Positions 1-5,320 are shown, counted from the stretch's first letter. The stretch is DNA of 5,845 nucleotides from Thermoplasmata archaeon (GCA_021828715.1 JAJZDF010000048.1:1-5845), one strand, 5' to 3'. Program-made: numbers and translations. The notes: generated from the letters alone by a model not told the origin.

Positions 1-639
1 CCGCCCGCCTCCGCCGCGCCTCGGCGCTCCGGAGCGCCGCACCTACCCGAGGTCATCCGGCCGGCGCACTCCGCGGGCGAGCACGTCCGCGCCGCGGCCG
101 TCCTCCTCGTCCTCTCCCTCCTCGTGGTGGGCCTCGGCTACCCGGTCGTCGTCACGGCCGTCGCCCAGGCGCTCGACCCGTCGGCGGCGAACGGCTCGCT
201 CCTCTACTACCCGAACGGCACGGTCGCCGGCTCCGCCCTCGTCGCCCAGAACCTGAGCGCGCCGTACCTCTTCTGGGAACGGCCGTCCCTCGCCGACTAC
301 AATATGTTCAACGGCACTCCGGCGGCGCCCGGTCCCAGCGACCCGGCGCTGGTGAACGAAACCCTATCGTACATGGCCGAGTATGGGAACTTCACGGTGA
401 ACGCTTCCGTGCCGTTCTGGCTCGTCTCCCCGTCGGCGTCGGCGATCGATCCGGCGCTCACTCCCGAGGCGGTCCTCGTGCAGATCCCGCGGGTCGCCCA
501 CGCCTCGAACCTCTCCGAGACGATCCTGCTCGACCTCGTGAACGCCCACGTCACGCCCGCGTTCGCCCCGGACCTCAGCCCGGCGTACGTCAACATTCTC
601 GAGCTCGACCTCGCCTTGCTGCCGCTCGAAGGGCGGTGA
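1..639 (+). CDS. kdpC: Potassium-transporting ATPase subunit C (KdpC), 5' end outside window
   Basis: KdpC is the single-span membrane subunit of the KdpFABC K+ pump and helps the catalytic subunit KdpB use ATP. The frame is open from base 1 to the TGA at 637-639 (212 visible residues). A hydrophobic helix at visible residues 31-57 ends in the family signature GLGYPVVVTAVAQ. Then come NGS (64-66), AGSALVAQN (76-84), RPSLADYN (94-101), GPSDPAL (111-117), SASAIDP (145-151), the family-typical QIPRVA (161-166), and a VNILELDLALL tail (197-207). No ATG, GTG or TTG lies in frame before the membrane helix. The GTG at 124 falls inside the helix and would destroy it, so the true start is upstream of the window. 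At least 30 residues precede the helix, more than usual for KdpC. kdpB would be expected upstream. The next gene starts 7 nt after the stop. Confidence 0.93.
   Translation, partial: PPASAAPRRSGAPHLPEVIRPAHSAGEHVRAAAVLLVLSLLVVGLGYPVVVTAVAQALDPSAANGSLLYYPNGTVAGSALVAQNLSAPYLFWERPSLADYNMFNGTPAAPGPSDPALVNETLSYMAEYGNFTVNASVPFWLVSPSASAIDPALTPEAVLVQIPRVAHASNLSETILLDLVNAHVTPAFAPDLSPAYVNILELDLALLPLEGR
635..639 (+). promoter_or_regulatory. Ribosome binding site of the universal stress protein gene
   Basis: GGTGA lies 7 nt before the ATG at 647 and includes the TGA stop of kdpC. This arrangement suggests translational coupling between kdpC and the downstream gene, and it supports the ATG at 647 as the start. 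Confidence 0.6.
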
Positions 640-646
640 CACCCGG

Positions 647-1450
647 ATGTACAAGCGGATCCTGCTGCCGGTCCAGGTCGCGTCGGAGGTCGAGCCGCTG
701 ATCCGGTTCGCGGCGAACCTTCTCGACACGGACGGGGAGCTCCGTCTCCTCCACGTCATCCCGACCACGACCATGCCCCAGGTCGCCCGGGAGTGGCGCG
801 CGTCGGTCAATATCGTCGTCCCGGCCCACGAGGCGGGCGCCGCGCTGGACGTGCGGGTCGAGCCCGAGGTGAAGGCCGCGGCGGACGTCCCCGGGGAGAT
901 CCTCGAGAGCGCCGAGACGGCCGGGGTGGAGGCGATCGCGATGACCCTCCGCGGCGACCGGCGCAGCCGCAACCCGTTCGTGGGGCACACGATCAGCGGG
1001 GTCCTCCACCACGCGCCCTGCGACGTCCTCATCCTGAACCGCCTCGCGCTCGCCGGCGAGCGGGTGCCGCGGATCCTGGTCCCGGCGTTCCGCGCGCCGG
1101 CCGCGCCCCGGGCCCTCCGGCTGGCCCAGGAGCTGTCGGCCCGGCACGGCGGGGTCCCCGTACTCCCCCTCGAGATCTCCGACCGCGGGGACGGCCCGGA
1201 CGGCCCGCGGGCGGAGGGCCGGGGCCGGGCGGACGGACGCGGGGCGAAGCGGTCGATCCTGTCGACCGGACTCCTCGGCCGCCGGCGCCACCTCGCCGAG
1301 GCGATCGTCGCCGCCGCGCATCGCGAACGGTTCGGGCTCCTCGTCGTCGGCGGCGAGGAGGAGGACGTGGAGGGACCGTTCCTGACCCGGCGGTTCCTCG
1401 AGGAGCTGTTCCGGGCGGCCCCGTGCCCGGTCGTCGCCCTCCGGGTCTGA
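647..1450 (+). CDS. Tandem-domain universal stress protein (UspA family) in the kdp operon
   Basis: This 267-residue cytoplasmic protein has two Usp folds. Domain 1 covers residues 1-132: strand MYKRILLPVQ, an acid-rich middle, AGVEAIAMTLRG (92-103), then a GHTISGVLHHAPCDVLIL ending (113-130). Domain 2 covers about 139-267: RVPRILVPAF (139-148), FGLLVVGG (229-236), and RAAPCPVVALRV (256-267). The usual ATP-loop pattern G-x2-G-x9-G-(S/T) is degenerate in domain 1 (GDRRSRNPFVGHTISG, 103-118) and not recognisable in domain 2, so nucleotide binding is uncertain. A charged Gly/Arg/Asp insert lies at 180-201. The gene sits 7 nt behind kdpC. A Usp-domain protein encoded at the end of a kdp operon is known from Halobacterium (KdpQ/Cat3), which suggests a role in K+ transport control; that role is inferred here. 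dphB starts 13 nt downstream. Confidence 0.85.
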   Translation: MYKRILLPVQVASEVEPLIRFAANLLDTDGELRLLHVIPTTTMPQVAREWRASVNIVVPAHEAGAALDVRVEPEVKAAADVPGEILESAETAGVEAIAMTLRGDRRSRNPFVGHTISGVLHHAPCDVLILNRLALAGERVPRILVPAFRAPAAPRALRLAQELSARHGGVPVLPLEISDRGDGPDGPRAEGRGRADGRGAKRSILSTGLLGRRRHLAEAIVAAAHRERFGLLVVGGEEEDVEGPFLTRRFLEELFRAAPCPVVALRV

Positions 1451-1452
1451 TC

Positions 1453-1457
1453 GGAGG
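1453..1457 (+). promoter_or_regulatory. Ribosome binding site that fixes the dphB GTG start
   Basis: GGAGG ends 6 nt before the GTG at 1464. It lies in the 13-nt gap after the stress protein stop. The spacing, together with the conserved N-terminus that follows, decides the start. Confidence 0.7.
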
Positions 1458-1463
1458 CCGGAC

Positions 1464-2222
1464 GTGGGCGAGCTCTGGTTCGTCGGCCTCGGGCTCGGGG
1501 ACGAGCGGTCGCTGTCGGAGCGGGCGCTCGAGGTGCTCGGGCGGTGCGACCGCCTCTTCGCGGAGGAGTACACCGCGACCGCTCCGCCCGGTACCCTCGA
1601 CCGGCTCGCGCGCCGGCTCGGCCGGCCGGTCGAGCGGCTCGACCGCCCCGCCCTCGAGTCGGAACGGCCGCTGCTCCGGGCGCTCGCGGTGCATCCGCGC
1701 GTCGCGCTGCTGGTCGTCGGCGACCCGTTCGCGGCGACGACCCACGTCGCCCTGCGGATCTCCGCGGAGCGGGCCGGGCACTCCTGGCAGTACGTCCCGA
1801 ACGCGACGATCCTCTCCGCCGCCGCCGGCTACCTCGGCCTGCAGCATTACCGGTTCGGCCGCACCGTGTCGCTGCCGTTCCCGGCGCCCGGGTTCGCGCC
1901 CCGTTCCCCGTTCGAGCAGATCGCGGAGAACCGCGCGCGGGACCTCCACACCCTCCTCCTGCTCGACCTCCGCCCGGAGGAGGGACGCTACCTCACGGCG
2001 GGGGCGGCGCTGGAGACCCTGGCGGCGGCCGGCGCCCCGTTCTCTCCCGACCTGCCCGTCGCCGTCGCGGCGCGGGTCGGCCGCGACGACGCCGCCGGCT
2101 GGTTCGGGCCGCTCGGGCGCCTCGCCGCGGCCGACTTCGGAGCGCCACTCCACGTGGTCGTCGTGCCGGCCTCCCTGCACTTCGAGGAAGAGGCGGCCCT
2201 CGAACGGTTTCGACTCCGCTAG
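1464..2222 (+). CDS. dphB: Diphthine synthase (EF2 diphthamide biosynthesis methyltransferase)
   Basis: Diphthine synthase uses S-adenosylmethionine to methylate the modified histidine of elongation factor 2, the second step of diphthamide synthesis in archaea and eukaryotes. At 252 residues the length is normal for the archaeal enzyme. The family pattern is complete: GLGLGDERSLSERALEVL (8-25), CDRLFAEEYTA (28-38), LLVVGDPFAATTHVALR (82-98), the glycine/proline SAM-binding part of this tetrapyrrole-methylase-like fold, NATILSAAAGYLGLQHYRFG (113-132), and TVSLPFP (134-140). The C-terminal lobe carries LHTLLLLDLRPEEGRYLT (161-178) and a VVVVPASLHFEEEAAL tail (231-246). GTG is the start, fixed by GGAGG 6 nt upstream. 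The gene is probably co-transcribed with the stress protein gene. Its presence is the best evidence that the window is archaeal. Confidence 0.95.
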   Translation: MGELWFVGLGLGDERSLSERALEVLGRCDRLFAEEYTATAPPGTLDRLARRLGRPVERLDRPALESERPLLRALAVHPRVALLVVGDPFAATTHVALRISAERAGHSWQYVPNATILSAAAGYLGLQHYRFGRTVSLPFPAPGFAPRSPFEQIAENRARDLHTLLLLDLRPEEGRYLTAGAALETLAAAGAPFSPDLPVAVAARVGRDDAAGWFGPLGRLAAADFGAPLHVVVVPASLHFEEEAALERFRLR

Positions 2223-2394
2223 GCGGCGGCCCGGTCGCCGGCGCGGCCCGGCCGGGCGTCGCGTCCGATGCGCCGGCCCGGGCGTACGGGACGTGGCGCC
2301 TCGGGCAGAGGCGACCGGTCGCGGGGATCGGCGCTCTCCCGGCGTCCCGCTCCCCCTATCTACCCCGCCGGCCTCCTCCGGCGATGTCCGAGGC

Positions 2395-2443
2395 GGTCGG
2401 ACCGGGCTTGCCCCGGCCGACCGGACGGTGCCTCCCCGGTCGG
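2395..2443 (+). repeat. Overlapping inverted repeats that can form two alternative hairpins
   Basis: GGTCGG (2395-2400), CCGACC (2417-2422) and GGTCGG (2438-2443) follow each other, so the middle segment can pair with either neighbour. The upstream hairpin pairs 2395-2400 with 2417-2422 and extends through CCGGG/CCCGG (2402-2406 with 2412-2416) around a 5-nt loop, with one bulged A at 2401. The downstream hairpin pairs CCGACCGG (2417-2424) with CCGGTCGG (2436-2443) around an 11-nt loop. The pairings are read directly from the sequence. Any regulatory or RNA role is inference, because such repeats arise easily at this base composition. Confidence 0.4.
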
Positions 2444-2607
2444 CGATCCCCGGCGGGCCCGGCTCCCTTCCCCGCTCGCGACCGCCCGGGTGCTCGCCGG
2501 GGCGAGCGGTCGGGCCTGCGATCCCCCCCCGATGGGGGGTGACGATCTCGCCCGCCCGCGGAGCGACCGTTGGGGGGTACGACGCCGCTCGGACCCGGGC
2601 CCCTCCC

Positions 2608-2634
2608 CCGTCCGGACCGGCGGTCCGGCGACGG
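2608..2634 (+). repeat. GC-rich hairpin upstream of the methyltransferase gene
   Basis: CCGTC-CGGACC (2608-2618) pairs with GGTCCG (2622-2627) and GACGG (2630-2634). That is 11 base pairs with a 3-nt GGC loop and a 2-nt bulge (2628-2629). No T-tract follows. It ends about 97 bases before the start at 2731 and could be a leader structure or operator dyad; no function can be shown. Confidence 0.4.
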
Positions 2635-2730
2635 TACGTGGACGACGGCCCGGAGCCGTACGTGCCTCCCTCCTCTTTCACGGTTGTCAACGCTCCGACC
2701 CCCCGTCGGTCGGGAGGGGCGCGGCTCTCC

Positions 2731-3621
2731 ATGCCCGGCCGGAGGCGATCCGACGAGGGGGAGGAGCGGTCGGTCGACACGGTCGTGGAACCGGCCCGTG
2801 AGGAATCGCTCCGTCGGGAGTTCGACGCGAGCGCCCCCGGCTATCGGGGCGCGGTCGAGGGCAACCCGTTCGAGCGCTACCTCAAGGCCCGCGCCCTCGC
2901 GGAACTGCTCCCCCGTCTGGCCGGCCGCGACCCGCTTCTCGAGATCGGGCCGGGGCCGGGACTCGAGACGATCCCGCTCGCGCGGGCGGGCCATCGGGTG
3001 ACCGCCGTCGATCTCTCGGGAGAGATGCAGCGCGTGCTCCGGGAGCGGGTCGCTGCCGAGGGGCTCTCCGACCGGGTCGCCGTCCGGAGCGGCGGGCTGG
3101 CCACGCTCGCGGACGATCTATCGGACGTGGCCCCGGGGCATTACGCCGGCGCCTGGTCGACGTTCGGGGCCCCGAACCTCACGCCGGATCCGACGGCCGT
3201 CGCCCGCGGACTCGCCCGCCTCCTCGGGCCCGGTGCCCCGGCGCTCGTCGGGCTCCTCAACCGGTGGGGGATCGCGCCGCTCCTCTACGAGGCCGGCCAG
3301 GGGAACTGGCGCGCGATCCGGGCCCGGCAGCGCCAACCGATCCGGGCGGAGGGGATCCGGTACCCCCTCGACCTCTACGTGTGGACTCCGCGGGAATATG
3401 CGCGGGCGTGGGCGCCGTACTTCGTCCTCCACGAGGTGGTCCCGCTCTCCGCCCTCGCCCCTCCGTTCGCGAGCCCGCGCCTCCTCGAGCGGTTCGGCCG
3501 GAGGGCATGGTCGCTCGCCCGACGGGTCGACCGCCGTCTGACGCCGGCGCTGCCGGCGCTGAGCGAATGGGTGCTCCTCGAGCTCCGGCGCACCGACGTC
3601 CCCCTCCCCGGGGGTCGTTGA
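2731..3621 (+). CDS. Class I SAM-dependent methyltransferase, substrate unknown
   Basis: This is a 296-residue cytoplasmic protein. An FDASAPGYRG region (31-40), typical just before the fold in small-molecule methyltransferases, leads to motif I LLEIGPGPGLETIPLA (69-84). The acidic ribose-binding end of strand 2 is VTAVDLSGEM (90-99). AWSTFGAPNLTPDP (141-154) sits at the motif IV position and LLGPGAPALVGLLNRWG (164-180) at strand 5. The C-terminal third contains VWTPREYARAWAPYF and probably forms the substrate cap. ATG 2731 is preceded by GGGAGGGG with a longer-than-ideal spacer; the in-frame GTG at 2785 is an alternative start that would still keep all motifs. The frame stays open far upstream, but that part does not look like protein. 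It stands apart from dphB by 508 nt and converges on the glycosyltransferase. Methyl transfer is well supported; the acceptor (small molecule, lipid or quinone-like) is unknown. Confidence 0.85.
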   Translation: MPGRRRSDEGEERSVDTVVEPAREESLRREFDASAPGYRGAVEGNPFERYLKARALAELLPRLAGRDPLLEIGPGPGLETIPLARAGHRVTAVDLSGEMQRVLRERVAAEGLSDRVAVRSGGLATLADDLSDVAPGHYAGAWSTFGAPNLTPDPTAVARGLARLLGPGAPALVGLLNRWGIAPLLYEAGQGNWRAIRARQRQPIRAEGIRYPLDLYVWTPREYARAWAPYFVLHEVVPLSALAPPFASPRLLERFGRRAWSLARRVDRRLTPALPALSEWVLLELRRTDVPLPGGR

Positions 3622-3687
3622 GGGCCGCCCCGGCGGCCGAACCGCCCGATCGCCCGACCGGGAACCGGCGCCCGATCCTCTTCGGGC

Positions 3688-3747
3688 CGAACGGTCGAGC
3701 GGCGCGCCCCCGGGCGCCGGCACTTCGGGCGGCGGTCCGACCGTTCG
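3688..3747. repeat. Perfect 10-bp inverted repeat with 40-nt spacer
   Basis: CGAACGGTCG (3688-3697) is the exact reverse complement of CGACCGTTCG (3738-3747). The 40-nt spacer holds its own short hairpin, GCGCCC (3704-3709) with GGGCGC (3712-3717). It could form a long branched stem in RNA. Confidence 0.5.
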
Positions 3748-3754
3748 CTCCTCC

Positions 3755-3785
3755 CCGGATCCCGCGCCCCCGATCCGGGATCCGG
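3755..3785. repeat. Perfect 10-bp hairpin repeat, possible two-way terminator
   Basis: CCGGATCCCG (3755-3764) is exactly complementary to CGGGATCCGG (3776-3785), with an 11-nt loop (3765-3775). It lies midway between two convergent genes. No T-tract follows on either strand. Confidence 0.5.
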
Positions 3786-3793
3786 TCGCCGCC

Positions 3794-3818
3794 CGTAGCG
3801 CGGACGCGTCCCGCTACG
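3794..3818. repeat. 25-nt palindrome just past the glycosyltransferase stop
   Basis: CGTAGCG (3794-3800) pairs with CGCTACG (3812-3818). The centre GGACGCGTCC (3802-3811) is itself a perfect palindrome, and a single unpaired C lies at 3801. It lies 8 bases beyond the glycosyltransferase stop codon (3827-3829, read on the minus strand), a typical position for a 3'-end hairpin. Confidence 0.5.
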
Positions 3819-3826
3819 CCGCCGCC

Positions 3827-4801
3827 TCACCTGCGGGCCGCTTCGGGAGGGGCGGGTGCGGATGCCCCGGCCCGCCCCGGCAACCGGCCGAGGCCCGCCG
3901 CAACGCCCCGGAGCAGGCTCACGGTGAGCCCGCCGCGGTCGGTCCCCGGGCGGATCCAGTAGGCGAGTTCGGTCGTCGCCACGAACGGGAGGGCGTGCGC
4001 GAGCGCCCGCCAGCGCACCGCGCGCTCGCCGGCCCGGAGCCGGCGCTGGAAGACGAACCAGTCCCGCATCTCGTAGTAGACCCGCGCCCGGTCGCTCGCG
4101 TGGGCGGCCCAGTACCCCGGGGTCCCGGGCGGCTCGACATCGTGGTAGACGAAGCTCCCGGTGTCGGCCCGTACCTCCCATCCGGCGGACTTCAGGGCCC
4201 GGCAGAACTCGGCCGAGCTGTTCACCGGAAGGCTCTCGTCGAATCCTCCGACCGCGCGGGCGGCCGAGGTCCGGACGAAGGCGGCGTTCGGCAGCGCGTC
4301 CGTCGGCAGGAACCGACCTTCGAGCTCGGCGGAGCGGGGCCGGTCCCGGCCGACGAGCTCGAAGCCCCACCGGCCGGGGCGGAACGGCGTCGCATAGACC
4401 CAGACGAGATCGGGGCGCCGGGCGTACAACACCGCGGGCAGGATCGCGCCGAGACGGGGGTCGCCGCGGAGGTACGGCACGGCGCGAGCGAAGCTTTCGG
4501 GTCCGACCACGTTGTCGTCGTCGATGAACAGGACGAGGTCGTTCCGCACCTTCGCGAGCCCGACGTTCTTCGCCCGACTGATGAACTGCCGCACGGGCAG
4601 GCGCACGTGCTCGAGTGGAAGCGCGGGGAACTCGGAGGCGTAGTCGGGCGCCGAGGCGGAATCGTCGACGATGAGGAGCTGCGCGATCCGGCCGCCCGCC
4701 GCCCGCTCGAGGCTGGCGAGAAGCCTCCGGACGCGCTCGGGCCGATCGTGGGTGACGGTAAGGACCGAGATCCCCGCGGTCGACGCCATCCCGTCGGTCA
4801 T
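3827..4801 (-). CDS. Family 2 (GT-A fold) glycosyltransferase
   Basis: This 324-residue protein should transfer a sugar from a nucleotide-sugar donor to a glycan, lipid or protein acceptor, probably at the inner face of the membrane. The N-terminal strand ISVLTVTHDRPERVRRLLASL (11-31) is typical of GT2. It is followed by LLIVDDSAS (42-50), the RAKNVGL segment (76-82) and the metal/UDP-binding LFIDDDNVV with the DXD-type DDD at 94-96. NAAFVRTSAARAVGGFDES (172-190) is the acceptor-side signature. The usual ED pair after it appears as NSSAEF (194-199), with Glu198 the likely counterpart of the catalytic base. Residues 264-283 are moderately hydrophobic and may touch the membrane; the tail is Ala/Pro/Arg-rich. 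The ATG at 4801 is preceded on the minus strand by AAAGGGGG, 7 nt away. A second ATG four codons later is possible. No other glycan genes are nearby, so donor and acceptor are unknown. Confidence 0.87.
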   Translation of the reverse strand: MTDGMASTAGISVLTVTHDRPERVRRLLASLERAAGGRIAQLLIVDDSASAPDYASEFPALPLEHVRLPVRQFISRAKNVGLAKVRNDLVLFIDDDNVVGPESFARAVPYLRGDPRLGAILPAVLYARRPDLVWVYATPFRPGRWGFELVGRDRPRSAELEGRFLPTDALPNAAFVRTSAARAVGGFDESLPVNSSAEFCRALKSAGWEVRADTGSFVYHDVEPPGTPGYWAAHASDRARVYYEMRDWFVFQRRLRAGERAVRWRALAHALPFVATTELAYWIRPGTDRGGLTVSLLRGVAAGLGRLPGRAGASAPAPPEAARR

Positions 4802-5006
4802 CGCGCCGCCCCCTTTAGCGGTGGAGCGGACGGACGGGTCCCCGACCGCCGCCGCGGCCCGGGCGTCCTAATGGGGCCGCCCGGCTCTCCCCCGGCCGAT
4901 GCCGTGGGGCTGGGGCCGGGGCAAACCGCCGGCTGAACCGCCCCTCTCCGCTCCCGCACCCCTCCCCCTGTCCGCCAGCCCGCTTCCGAGCGGCCCGGAG
5001 GGAGCG
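4802..5006. promoter_or_regulatory. Divergent intergenic region, presumed promoters for both flanking genes
   Basis: The glycosyltransferase leaves this 205-base stretch leftward and the EF-Tu-domain-II-like gene leaves it rightward, so both promoters should lie here. No convincing TATA box or BRE is visible in the GC-rich sequence; CCTAATGG near 4867-4874 and CTTTAG at 4813-4818 are the only relatively AT-rich points. An 8-bp inverted repeat, CCCCGGCC (4890-4897) with GGCCGGGG (4914-4921), lies in the middle. Confidence 0.4.
4997..5001 (+). promoter_or_regulatory. Ribosome binding site that fixes the GTG 5007 start
   Basis: GGAGG ends 5 nt before GTG 5007. This decides against the in-frame ATG at 4899, which would add 36 Pro/Ala/Ser-rich residues with no family similarity. 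Confidence 0.65.
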
Positions 5007-5315
5007 GTGACATTCCGTGTCGACAAATGCTATCGAATCCTCGGATTCGGCTGGATCGCGACCGGCATGGCGGAGAGCGGCACCGTCCGACCCCCCGTCA
5101 CGCTCCGCCTCGTCCCCGGAGACGGCCGCCCGGACGCACCGCCGGCGCTCCGGGTCACGCAGGCGATGGCGAATCGCAGGGCGGTGGCGGAGCTGGGAGT
5201 CGGTGTGAAGGCCGGGCTGGCCTTACAATCGCCCCCGGAGGCTCCGCCACCCGTACCGGCGCGTTGGAACGCCCGGCCGCCGGTGCACCCGGGGGACCGC
5301 CTGACCCTGCCGTGA
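5007..5315 (+). CDS. Stand-alone EF-Tu domain II-like protein (no GTPase domain)
   Basis: This protein of 102 residues resembles only the second, beta-barrel domain of translational GTPases. Residues 3-11 (FRVDKCYRI) match the first strand of that domain (compare FRMPVEDVFTI in EF-Tu). GFGWIATGMAESGTVRP (13-29) matches the GRGTVVTGRVERGTVKVG hairpin. LRLVPGDG, then LRVTQ, follow for the central strands. VAELGVGVKAGLAL (55-68) matches the AGDNVGLLLRG strand, and VHPGDRLTLP (93-102) matches the RGQVLA ending. The usual PG after the second hairpin is PP. A Pro-rich loop occupies 71-91. No Walker A or other G-motif is present in this frame or just upstream, so it is not a truncated GTPase in the visible sequence. 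Start GTG 5007 is set by its ribosome binding site. It could bind RNA, a ribosomal factor or a partner protein; function unknown. Confidence 0.72.
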   Translation: MTFRVDKCYRILGFGWIATGMAESGTVRPPVTLRLVPGDGRPDAPPALRVTQAMANRRAVAELGVGVKAGLALQSPPEAPPPVPARWNARPPVHPGDRLTLP

Positions 5316-5320
5316 GGGTC
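5303..5320 (+). repeat. Short hairpin spanning the stop codon of the domain II-like gene
   Basis: GACCCT (5303-5308) pairs with AGGGTC (5315-5320) around a 6-nt loop, and the TGA stop (5313-5315) lies at its 3' side. It may mark the transcript end, but no T-tract follows. Confidence 0.3.

Larger units (their letters stand above)
2223..2730. other. 508-nt intergenic region without a credible gene
   Basis: This stretch separates dphB from the methyltransferase gene. Frames that are open here encode only Arg/Pro/Gly/Ser-rich strings with no recognisable fold, so I call none. It holds several GC-rich inverted repeats. The two strongest are listed separately; weaker ones are the 12-base palindromes GCCCGGCCGGGC (2246-2257) and GCGACCGGTCGC (2311-2322), and a GCTCGCC-GG-GGCGAGC hairpin around 2491-2506. 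Poly-C against poly-G occurs at 2523-2539. No clear archaeal TATA box is visible. The least GC-rich spots are CTATCTA near 2356-2362 and the CTTTCACGGTTGTCAAC stretch near 2675-2691, about 40-55 bases before the methyltransferase start, and either could be promoter sequence. No tRNA T-loop signature was found. Confidence 0.6.
3622..3826. other. Convergent intergenic region built of stacked inverted repeats
   Basis: The 205 bases between the 3' ends of the methyltransferase (+) and the glycosyltransferase (-) contain five separable inverted repeats: 3623-3638 (GGCCGCC/GGCGGCC, 2-nt loop), 3671-3686 (CCCGA/TCGGG), 3688-3697 with 3738-3747 (10 bp, 40-nt spacer), 3755-3764 with 3776-3785 (10 bp), and 3794-3818. 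Being symmetrical, they could fold in transcripts from either strand and act as two-way termination or 3'-end protection signals. None is followed by the T-run usual for archaeal termination, so this role is tentative. Confidence 0.5.

Noticed and set aside
124..639. GTG 124 as the start of kdpC.
   Set aside because: It lies inside the membrane helix; the codons before it belong to the same helix and to a still-open frame.
2523..2539. CCCCCCCC-GAT-GGGGGG as a terminator hairpin.
   Set aside because: The stem is simple poly-C/poly-G with a very short loop and no following T-tract, and it could also be affected by homopolymer sequencing error. It is mentioned only within the intergenic entry.
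793..2730. A very long plus-strand open frame that runs from within the stress protein gene into the methyltransferase frame, suggesting a 900-residue protein.
   Set aside because: Upstream of about 2731 it reads as Arg/Pro/Gly-rich noise and lies out of frame over two well-supported genes. Few stop codons are expected at this GC content. Only the part from 2731 has protein motifs.
1029..2780. A 583-codon open frame on the minus strand opposite dphB and the intergenic region.
   Set aside because: Composition is Arg/Gly/Pro/Glu noise with no fold, and it is antisense to a clear diphthine synthase.
2223..2780. Repeated GGTCGG / CGACC words as a dispersed noncoding repeat family.
   Set aside because: The same words also occur inside coding regions of this window, so base composition explains them without a special element.
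3995..4936. A 313-codon plus-strand open frame opposite the glycosyltransferase.
   Set aside because: It is the antisense shadow of a gene with full GT2 motifs and has no motifs of its own.
4899..5006. ATG 4899 as the start of the domain II-like gene.
   Set aside because: It adds a Pro/Ala/Ser-rich string without similarity to the family, whereas GTG 5007 has GGAGG at 5-nt spacing and starts directly at the first barrel strand.
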